From the NCBI GenBank assembly GCA_002840835.1, contig PHCQ01000034.1, positions 1 through 49,258 on the forward strand: a stretch of DNA of 49,258 nucleotides, written 5' to 3'. This document shows positions 43,093-49,258 of the stretch, one piece after another. The notes beneath the pieces were generated by a model, which was not told the origin of the DNA, searched no databases, and saw only the letters and a list, made by a program, of their open reading frames with translations. This DNA is from Betaproteobacteria bacterium HGW-Betaproteobacteria-16 (GTDB lineage: Bacteria; Pseudomonadota; Gammaproteobacteria; Burkholderiales; Burkholderiaceae_C). Position 1 is the stretch's first letter. Each line of letters opens with the position of its first letter. The position numbers and the translations under genes were made by a program.

Positions 43093-43979
43093 GCGGCAGC
43101 ACCCTCGTGCGCATGGCTGTGCACGTGCACCGGGGCGTGCGTGTGCTCGTGGGAATGCCCATGGCCCATGTCGTGTGCGAGCTCGCGGTAGCTGCAGCCG
43201 TCGCAGGGCAGCTTGCTGTCGGGCACGCCGGCCAGCAGGTCGTGCACGCGCTGCTCCACCAGTTCGAAGATTTCTTTCTCGAAACCGAAGTGTGTGCCGC
43301 AGGCAAAGCGGATCTGCGGGTACTGCGCCCGCAGGTGGTCCACCTGGCGGTGGATGCGCTGCATCAGCGTGCCGGTGTAGAGGTAGTAGGGCAGCACCAC
43401 CATCTGGCGCAGGCCGATCAGCGCCTGGCGCTGCACCACGCGCTCCAGCCGCGGCCAGGTGATGCCGGTGAAGGCCAGGTCCACCAGCTCGTGGTCACTG
43501 TCCTCCAGCAGCCAGCGCGCCATCTTGGCCATGTCGCCATTGGCACCGCGGTCCGACGAGCCCCGGCCCAGTAGCACCACACCGGTGGTGGTGGGGTCGG
43601 GCATGTCCAGTGTGGCCATGGCCTGGCGCAGGCGGCGTTTGAGGATGGCGAGGATGGGGTCGCAGGCGCTCAGGTGCGGGCCGTAGAGGAACTCGACGCC
43701 GGGTGCGTGCTCGCGGGCGTGTTCGATGGCTTCGGGAATTTCCATCTTGGCGTGACCGGCGGCATTCAGGATCAGCGGCAGCACCAGCACGCGGCACGAC
43801 GACTGCGCCGCGGCCAGCAGGCCGTCGTGCAGCGAGGGCGCGGCGAATTCGATGAAGCAGACCTCGATGCGCCAGGCCGGTTGGCGGGCGCGCCACTGGT
43901 CGACGAAGTCGCGGATTTCCTGGTTGCCGGCGTCCTCGCGCGAGCCGTGGCCCACCAGCAGGATCGTGGTGTGATTCAT
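43089..43979 (-). CDS. cbiX: Sirohydrochlorin cobaltochelatase with His-rich tail
   Basis: The 296-aa protein has the chelatase blocks TTILLVGHGSREDAGNQEIR (metal His), LPLILNAAGHAKMEIPEAIE (second His) and a second half with VVLLGRGSSDRGANGDMAKM and MVVLPYYLYTGTLMQRIH. It inserts Co2+ into sirohydrochlorin. The last 32 residues contain ten histidines in HGHSHEHTH-type runs, plus CDGC just before, a likely cobalt or nickel store. Its start overlaps the cobM stop in ATGA. Confidence 0.92.
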   Translation of the reverse strand: MNHTTILLVGHGSREDAGNQEIRDFVDQWRARQPAWRIEVCFIEFAAPSLHDGLLAAAQSSCRVLVLPLILNAAGHAKMEIPEAIEHAREHAPGVEFLYGPHLSACDPILAILKRRLRQAMATLDMPDPTTTGVVLLGRGSSDRGANGDMAKMARWLLEDSDHELVDLAFTGITWPRLERVVQRQALIGLRQMVVLPYYLYTGTLMQRIHRQVDHLRAQYPQIRFACGTHFGFEKEIFELVEQRVHDLLAGVPDSKLPCDGCSYRELAHDMGHGHSHEHTHAPVHVHSHAHEGAAA

Positions 43980-44758
43980 GTCGTGGCTTTCCTGAAACGG
44001 TGGGTGAAGCCCGGGTCGTAAAGCCGGGACTTGGTCAGCTCAGGCCACTGGCGCGCGCCCAGCGTGGGGCTGGCGATCACCATGGCCTGGCTGACGATGC
44101 CGGCGTCGCGGCACTGTTGTTTGATGGTGGCCAGCGTTCCGCGCACGATGCGCTCTTCGCCCGGCCAGCTGGCCTTGTGCACCACCAGCATCGGCGCGTC
44201 GTCGGGCCAGCCGGCCTCGCGCAGACCGGCCTCCACCTTGTGCAGCAACGTGATGGACAGGAAGATGCACAGGGTGCAGCGGTGGGCGGCAAGGTTGGCG
44301 AGGTCCTCGCCGTCGGGCATGGGCGTGCGGCCCTCCACCCGGGTGAAGATGGTGGTCTGCGTGACCTCGGGCAGGGTGAAGCTCTCGACCGCCGCCGCGG
44401 CCGAGGCCATGGCCGAGGACACGCCCGGCACCACCGCCACCGGCACACCGGCCGCGTCCAGCGGCTGCACCAGTTCGATGAGCGCGCCATAGAGCGCCGG
44501 GTCGCCGGTCTGCAGGCGCACCACGGTGTCGCAACGCGCCGCGTTCGCGATCAGCCAGGCCGACATCTGCTCCAGCGTCATGTCTTTGCTGTCGGCGATG
44601 AGGCAGCCCGGCGGCGCCCAGCCGGTGGCCGCAACGTTCACCAGCGAGCCGGCGAAAAGGATGGCCCCCGCGCGCGCGATCAGGTCGCGCCCCTTGACCG
44701 TGATCAGGTCCGGATCGCCTGGACCCGCCCCCACAAACCAGACCGTTCCGACGCCCAT
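43976..44758 (-). CDS. cobM: Precorrin-4 C11-methyltransferase
   Basis: The 260-aa tetrapyrrole methylase has VWFVGAGPGDPDLITVKG, VRLQTGDPALYGALIELVQP, AVVPGVSSAMASAAAAVESF, the CobM/CbiF-typical LPEVTQTTIFTRVEGRTPMP and CTLCIFLSI. It methylates C11 of (cobalt-)precorrin-4. It is the second gene of the operon, 13 bases after the permease stop. The spacing to cbiX is a four-base overlap. Confidence 0.94.
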   Translation of the reverse strand: MGVGTVWFVGAGPGDPDLITVKGRDLIARAGAILFAGSLVNVAATGWAPPGCLIADSKDMTLEQMSAWLIANAARCDTVVRLQTGDPALYGALIELVQPLDAAGVPVAVVPGVSSAMASAAAAVESFTLPEVTQTTIFTRVEGRTPMPDGEDLANLAAHRCTLCIFLSITLLHKVEAGLREAGWPDDAPMLVVHKASWPGEERIVRGTLATIKQQCRDAGIVSQAMVIASPTLGARQWPELTKSRLYDPGFTHRFRKATT

Positions 44759-44771
44759 GGTGCGTCCCCGG

Positions 44772-45449
44772 TCAGGCGGCCTGGTGCAGACGGCGCTCCA
44801 CCACTGCGCTGCCCTGCAGGCCGCTCAGCGTCTTGGCCAGTGCGAGCACAGCCAGGTCGATCAGCGGCTCGGCCAGCACCACGATCATGTAGGCGGCGCC
44901 AAAGCTGCCGATGCTCACCAGGTTCTCGGCGCCCATGCCACGCCCGAAGAGCGCCCAGAAACCCACCCACAGCACGATGCCGCCCTGGTAGGCCAGGGAC
45001 AGCTTCAGGGCCTGGCCGTAGCGCAGATCCACATAAGCCATGTGGGCGGGAATGACGCGCCGCGCCAGCGCCGCGGTGGCGAACAGCGGCACCAGCAGCG
45101 TGGTCACGTTCATGCCGTACTGCGGCAGGTCGAAGGGTGCAAAGAACAGGCCCTGGATCAGCAACCCGCCCGCCAGCCCGATGGCCGCGGGCGCCGCGCC
45201 GAACAGCAGCATGAGGGTGGTGCCCAGAATCAGGTGGACCTCGGACACGCCCACCGGGTGGTGCGGCAGCACCTCGAAAAAGCAGAACACCAGCGCCGTG
45301 GCCAGCAGGGCCCGCAACAGCAGGGCTGCCGCGCCGTCCTTTTTGAGCATGTCGGCCGACAGCTTGAGCGTGTAGCCGCCACAGGCGGTCGCTGTGGCGT
45401 AGCTCAGGGCGAGCTTGGCCCCGTCCACCAGACCTGGTTCGATGTGCAT
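44772..45449 (-). CDS. cbiM: CbiM-like cobalt transport permease
   Basis: The 225-aa protein has six or seven hydrophobic segments and begins MHIEPGLVDG. The N-terminal Met-His-Ile is the metal-chelating end of CbiM/NikM proteins in ECF cobalt and nickel transporters. AAGGAG precedes the ATG at 45449. CbiN, CbiQ and CbiO are not in the window; some CbiM proteins take up metal alone or with distant partners. As the first gene behind a B12 riboswitch and before the corrin genes, cobalt import is the clear expectation. Confidence 0.88.
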   Translation of the reverse strand: MHIEPGLVDGAKLALSYATATACGGYTLKLSADMLKKDGAAALLLRALLATALVFCFFEVLPHHPVGVSEVHLILGTTLMLLFGAAPAAIGLAGGLLIQGLFFAPFDLPQYGMNVTTLLVPLFATAALARRVIPAHMAYVDLRYGQALKLSLAYQGGIVLWVGFWALFGRGMGAENLVSIGSFGAAYMIVVLAEPLIDLAVLALAKTLSGLQGSAVVERRLHQAA

Positions 45450-45625
45450 GAAGTGACTCCTTGGGTTGGATGCGTTGGACACAACGCGGTTGAAAAGTCG
45501 GCAAAGACCCAAGGGGGAGGTGATGACAGGTTCCGTCGGCCAACGGGCAGCCCCCGGCGAGCGCAAGTACAGGCGCTGGCACAGACTCGCAAAACCATGC
45601 GAAGGGACGACATGAGGACACCGGC

Positions 45626-45653
45626 GAAGACCCCTCACCGTCTTCCCCGACGG
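45626..45653 (-). promoter_or_regulatory. Mutually exclusive hairpins in the cbiM leader
   Basis: Between the riboswitch and cbiM, the segments GAAGAC (45626-45631) and GTCTTC (45640-45645) can pair. So can CCGTC (45638-45642) and GACGG (45649-45653). The two stems share bases, so only one can form at a time. No T-run follows, so a translational or Rho-type control is more likely than intrinsic termination. Confidence 0.35.
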
Positions 45654-45693
45654 TGTTTGGGTAATGCGGCCGCGCCTGGGGCGCAGCCTCCTT

Positions 45694-45908
45694 GTTGGCC
45701 GGTATCCGGGCTGACAGAGCGTTTCCCAAAGCCTTCCCAGGATGACCCAGTGGCATATTTTTGAGAAATGGGGGCCTTGGCAATGCCTTGGACCACCCGT
45801 CTGCTTACCGTTGCGGGGGCAGCGCAGGTTAGGTTCGTCCGTGTGGGACTCGCCCCCCTGCTTCCCGTTGAACTGCAATGCCTGAACAGCATCGCGAGCA
45901 CCAACAAG
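45694..45908 (-). ncRNA. Cobalamin (AdoCbl) riboswitch
   Basis: On the minus strand the B12-box elements occur in the right order. First come a GGTG-type start near 45906 and ACGGGAAGCAGGGGG. The almost invariant core GCTGCCCCCGCAACGGTAAG follows, then GCCACTGG and GGGAAGG, and it ends with CAGCCCGGATACCGGCC near 45697. This matches the cobalamin riboswitch consensus closely. It lies about 245 bases before the cbiM start, so high B12 would shut off the whole cbiM-cobA operon. Confidence 0.96.
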
Positions 45909-46212
45909 TTTTGATTCTATACCCGCACAATGGCTTGAAGGCCTTGAGCGGCAACGTTGCAATCCTGGAGCTCGTGCATCGGAGCATGGAGCACAGGCGA
46001 GAGGTTCGTCTTGGCTGACACTCCGCATTCCAATGCTGCACTCCTGAAGCTGGAATGCTTGCTTAGTGGGTGAGGAGTCCCCTTCCGCAGGTCTGTCGAT
46101 CTCGTTCGCACCCAACCGGTCTCATGGTTTCAGATGACGACTTGACCCAGAACAAGACGAAGGAAGGTATCAGGCGCAAGCTGTCGGCCCCTCAACTCGA
46201 TGGGAGGCCATC
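45909..46212. other. Intergenic region upstream of the B12 riboswitch
   Basis: No gene is supported. It should contain the promoter of the cobalamin operon on the minus strand. Near 46075 the sequence GTGAGGAGTCCCCTTCC has no obvious structure. On the plus strand it leads into the truncated recombinase. Confidence 0.4.
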
Positions 46213-46689
46213 ATGGAAACTCCGAGCAGTTCTGTTCATCACGAGCCTTGGAATAAGGGAAAGATAGTGGGGCAGAAGGCACCCTTCAAGCTGAAGGAGA
46301 TATGGGCGCTACGGGTGCGCCTACAGATGCAAGGGCGCGTCCGAGAGCTTGCGCTCTTCAATCTGGGCATCGACAGCAAACTACGTGGTTGCGACCTCGT
46401 GTCCCTCAAGGTTCGTGATGTGTGTCACGGAGACCAATTGGCCACGCGAGCCATCCTCATGCAACACAAAACGCAGCGACCGGTGCAGTTCGAAATCACC
46501 GCAGCAACCCGAGACGCGCTGCAGGCATGGATCCAGCTGGCAGCGTTGAAATCGGATGATTTCCTGTTTCCAAGCAGGTTGCACGAGTCTCCGCACCTGG
46601 GGACTCGGCAGTACGCGTTTAGGTTTGTTCGACACCTGCCCGCGAGCTACGCCACGACACGATGCCCCTGGATGAAGGGCAGGTGTTGA
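46213..46689 (+). pseudogene. Tyrosine-type recombinase, C-terminally truncated
   Basis: The frame starts METPSSSVHHEPWNKGKIVG with GGGAGG before it. It continues as a typical short phage-type integrase: LALFNLGIDSKLRGCDLVSL (first catalytic Arg), KTQRPVQFEITAATRDALQA and FLFPSRLHESPHLGTRQYA. Normal proteins of this type then carry a further 50-60 residues with HxLR, LGH and the nucleophilic Tyr. Here the frame runs into an unrelated hairpin at 46621 and stops at 46689, so the catalytic His, Arg and Tyr are lost. It is an inactive relic. Confidence 0.85.
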
Positions 46690-46697
46690 ACAAGCCT
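46621..46697. repeat. Imperfect 21-bp inverted repeat that interrupts the recombinase
   Basis: Bases 46621-46641 (AGGTTTGTTCGACACCTGCC and C) and 46677-46697 form arms matching at 19 of 21 positions around 35 bases. The left arm begins where recombinase homology ends. It looks like the end of a mobile element or a small foldback element; no transposase coding fits inside it. Confidence 0.6.
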
Positions 46698-46957
46698 CGA
46701 GGGAGGAAACCGCGGCTAACGCGACGGTACCGGTTCACGCTATGGCGATTGCATGCGTGCAGTTGCGCAGTGATGGTGCGCTTGGCTGGCGCGCTGACCC
46801 TCGACGGCGGGATTCATGCTGCCAAGTAGGCGCAACGTCGTCCTCGACGAGACCTTGCGCGGACCTGGATGTGAGGGTGTAAAGCGCCGAACACGAGCTG
46901 ACCTTGCCGACGTGTGAGCGTCGACGACGCATGAGTTGCTGTGGCAGCGAGGGACGT

Positions 46958-48151
46958 TCATGGCGGAGCCCGAAGAGGTGGCGCACGGATCGTCTCACCG
47001 CGCGTGAAGATCTGAACGATGACCATTGCGTGGCCGCAGTGCGGACAGAAGAAGGTTGGTCGCACCGCGTCCTGCGGATCGTCGCAGGGTGGGGAGTCCA
47101 GTGGATCCTGTAGGGGCACTTGCAGCAGCTGACGCGCGAGCGCCAGGCAGGCGCTTCGGTTGCAGTTGGCCAGCAGGCCATAGTGGCGGATGCGGTGGAA
47201 GCCACTGGGCAGCACGTGCAACAGAAAGCGACGCATGAACTCGCCCACATCGAGCGTCATCGTCTTGTGGCGCGTGCTGCCCTTGTCACGATAGTCCTTC
47301 CACCGGAAGGTCACGCCACGCTCATCAAGTGCCACGAGCCGGCTGTTGGAGATTGCCACCCGGTGCGTGTACCGCGACAGGTACGCCAGCACCGCCTCGG
47401 GTCCGGCGAACGGGCGCTTGGCGTAGACCACCCACTCGCATTGGCGCAGCGGTGCCAGCCAGTGGGCGAACGCCGCAGCGTCCGCCAGCGGCGCGTGTTC
47501 ACCGAAGAACTGCAGCCGGCCATCGCGATGCGCCTGTTGCAGCGCTTCAAGGAAGCGCCGGCGGAACAACCGGGAGAGCACGCGCACCGGCAGGAAGAAC
47601 CCGCGCCGACAGGCGATCCAGTGTTCGCCGTCGCTCGCAAACCCACCACCGGGGACGATGCCGTGCACGTGTGGGTGGTGCGTCAACGCCGAGCCCCAGG
47701 TGTGCAACACCAGCGTGACGCCCAGTCGAGCGCCCAGGTGCTTTGCATCACCTCCGATGGTCAGAAGAGTCTCAGCGGCGATGTCGAACAGCAAGCCATA
47801 GACCACCGCCTTGTTGCGGTATGCGATCTCGGCGATGGGCGCCGGCAACGTGAAGACCACGTGGAAGTACTCCACCGGCAGCAGGTCGGCGGTGCGAGCC
47901 TGAAGCCAACGCCGAGCCGTGCTGGCCTGGCACTTCGGACAGTGCCGGTTGCGGCAGGAGTTGTAGGCGATCTGGTCGGTGCCGCACCCCTCGCAGCGCA
48001 AGACATGCCCACCCAATGCCGCGCTGCGGCACTGCTCGATGGCCGACATGACCTTGAGTTGGGCCAGGCTCAGGTGGCCACGCTGAGCCTGACGCCAGGC
48101 GGGTCCATGAATACGGAAGATGTCGGCGACTTCCAGGGCGGCGTGCCCCAT
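46958..48151 (-). mobile_element. IS91-family Y2 (HUH) transposase
   Basis: The 397-aa protein has an N-terminal zinc-binding region (LRCEGCGTDQIAYNSC, then RNRHCPKCQ; Cys 53, 56, 66, 71, 74). It has the HUH motif HTWGSALTHHPHVHGIVPGG (His161 and His163) and the tyrosine region YLSRYTHRVAISNSRLVAL. IS91-like enzymes move DNA by rolling-circle replication and can carry neighbouring genes. A tyrosine recombinase gene sits 19 bases upstream on the same strand, a known arrangement in one IS91 subgroup. The protein appears complete. Confidence 0.92.
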
Positions 48152-48170
48152 GACCGCAGAGACGGCAGAC

Positions 48171-49046
48171 TTAGGACGAAGGCAGCGTCTCCAGCGGGCT
48201 GATCACCGCGCGCAGCACTTCGGTGGCCACGTGGGTGTACAGCGCGGTGGTTTCCAGCCGTTTGTGGCCCAGCAGCACCTGGATCACGCGGATATCGACC
48301 TTCTGTTCCAGCAGGTGTGTCGCGAAGCTGTGGCGCAGCGTGTGCATCGACACGCGCTTGTCGATGCGGGCGGCGTCGGCGGCCAGGTGAATTGCGCGGT
48401 TGAGTTGCCGGGTGGACAGAGAGTCCATGGGGTTGAGCCCCGGAAACAGCCAGCCATTGGGCAGGATCTTGCCTTGCGCGTGCCCCACCCGCCACCAAGC
48501 CCGCAACCGCTTGAGCAGCACGGGTGAGAGCAAGGCGTAGCGGTCCTTGCCACCTTTGCCTTGCTCTACGCGCAGCGTCATGCGCTCACTGTCGATGTCG
48601 GTGACCTTCAACGCGCAGACTTCACTGGCGCGCAGTCCGGCCCCATAGGCCACAGACAGCGCCGCCTGGTACTTGGGGTTCGGAGCAGCAGCGATCAGAC
48701 GGGCGACTTCGTCGCAGCTCAGCACCACGGGCAGCGGGCGTGGCTGGTGCACAGGCTGCACCTTGACCAGCAGCTCGGCGTGGCCCAGCGTCACATCGAA
48801 GAAGAACTTCAGGCCACTGAGCGTGGAGTTGATGGTTGGCGGTGCCGTACCGGTCTCCACCATGTGTAGCTGGAAAGCCCGAAGGTCCTCGGCGGTTGCG
48901 GTGTCCGGCGATCGCTTGAGATAGGCGGCGAGCCTTCGCACGGCGCGGATGTAGTGGATCTGGGTCTTGCCGTTGAACTTGCGCATCCGCATGTCGTCGA
49001 TCATGCGTTGGCGCAACGGAGAGACGGAGGGCGTCAATGAGTTCAT
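48171..49046 (-). CDS. Tyrosine recombinase associated with the IS91-like element
   Basis: The 291-aa protein has an N-terminal SAM-like DNA-binding domain (about residues 10-90). The catalytic domain has GAGLRASEVCALKVTDI (Arg), HTLRHSFATHLLE (HxxR), VLLGHKRLETTALYTHV (His and nucleophilic Tyr). It is like XerC/D and integron-type recombinases in size. It overlaps nothing and is followed by the Y2 transposase, so both should be in one transcript. It may resolve or assist IS91 transposition; its true role is not known. Confidence 0.9.
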   Translation of the reverse strand: MNSLTPSVSPLRQRMIDDMRMRKFNGKTQIHYIRAVRRLAAYLKRSPDTATAEDLRAFQLHMVETGTAPPTINSTLSGLKFFFDVTLGHAELLVKVQPVHQPRPLPVVLSCDEVARLIAAAPNPKYQAALSVAYGAGLRASEVCALKVTDIDSERMTLRVEQGKGGKDRYALLSPVLLKRLRAWWRVGHAQGKILPNGWLFPGLNPMDSLSTRQLNRAIHLAADAARIDKRVSMHTLRHSFATHLLEQKVDIRVIQVLLGHKRLETTALYTHVATEVLRAVISPLETLPSS

Positions 49047-49168
49047 GGTTCAACTCCTGTCGAAGAGCGAGGCGGATTGCCTCACCCGTCAACTTGGCAG
49101 AACCAGCGGAAAACACGAATAACCATGGCGTCGCCGGAGCGATTACCGCGCGAGCGGTTTAGGGCCTG

Positions 49169-49258
49169 TTAACACATTCTCAATCCATCAGCGACGAGCG
49201 CGAAGCTGATGAAGCCCAGGAACATGAGGTCAAGTTTCTCGAACCGAGAGAAGATGCG
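49169..49258 (-). mobile_element. IS5-like transposase, C-terminal end
   Basis: The frame entering from the right edge reads RIFSRFEKLDLMFLGFISFA and then LVADGLRMC before TAA. This is the usual C-terminus of a widespread IS5-group transposase in proteobacteria. The sequence AGGGCCTGTTAACA around the stop is the likely terminal inverted repeat. The rest of the element lies outside the window. Confidence 0.8.

Noticed and set aside
46621..46697. Integron attC site
   Set aside because: The hairpin lacks the RYYYAAC and GTTRRRY core ends in the right places, and no integron integrase is nearby; the recombinase beside it is of phage type.

Overview
The window looks like a chromosome segment of a GC-rich betaproteobacterium, most likely Burkholderiales/Comamonadaceae (Hydrogenophaga-like). 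This is an inference from codon use, from a PHA synthase / acetate kinase / FabI cluster, from a Bug-type binding protein and from a long CbiD/CbiG-type cobalamin operon. No 16S rRNA or tRNA gene was recognised to confirm it.

Layout: (1) 1-1894: the tail of a thiolase and an MFS exporter. (2) about 1967-8100: a scar and accessory island holding an N-terminally truncated AbiEi-type antitoxin, MobC and a MOBP relaxase, a methyl-accepting chemotaxis protein, and ParA with a basic partner protein behind a palindromic operator. No integrase is present in this island. (3) 8122-19539: a carbon/phosphate storage block. It contains a PhoU-like (DUF47) large protein overlapping a PPDK-like protein that lacks the PEP/pyruvate barrel, then a MaoC-phosphate acyltransferase fusion. 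Convergent to these are PHA synthase, acetate kinase and FabI, with a divergent CYTH/CHAD protein. (4) 20419-25382: an all-minus-strand module of metallothionein-like protein, DUF2938 membrane protein, LytS-type kinase, LytTR regulator, DUF3703 protein, small membrane protein and MDR dehydrogenase. (5) 25597-28818: LysR regulator, threonine-synthase-like PLP enzyme and Bug-type binding protein. (6) 28949-34582: a second, rearranged and partly decayed copy of module 4 (kinase, broken LytTR regulator, metallothionein, DUF3703). To it are joined a DUF3563-like mini-protein and an operon of FixH/YtkA lipoprotein, MauG-type di-haem protein and DJ-1/PfpI lipoprotein. (7) 34979-45908: a 12-gene cobalamin operon on the minus strand, led by a clear B12 riboswitch and CbiM, with nearly all genes overlapping by a few bases. 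(8) 46213-49258: mobile remnants: a truncated tyrosine recombinase ending in a hairpin, an IS91-like element with a Y2 transposase and a tyrosine recombinase, and the end of an IS5-like transposase.

The most interesting content is the paralogous pair of metallothionein / LytTR / DUF3703 modules. The two Cys-rich proteins share identical spacing of 12 cysteines. Their leaders share a 25-nt element (23/25 identical), and AlgR-like motifs lie upstream of several of the genes. A metal- or redox-stress system controlled by a LytS/LytTR pair is the simplest reading, but this is inference. The PhoU-like / truncated-PPDK pair next to the Pta-AckA-PhaC-FabI cluster is the second candidate for an undercharacterised system.
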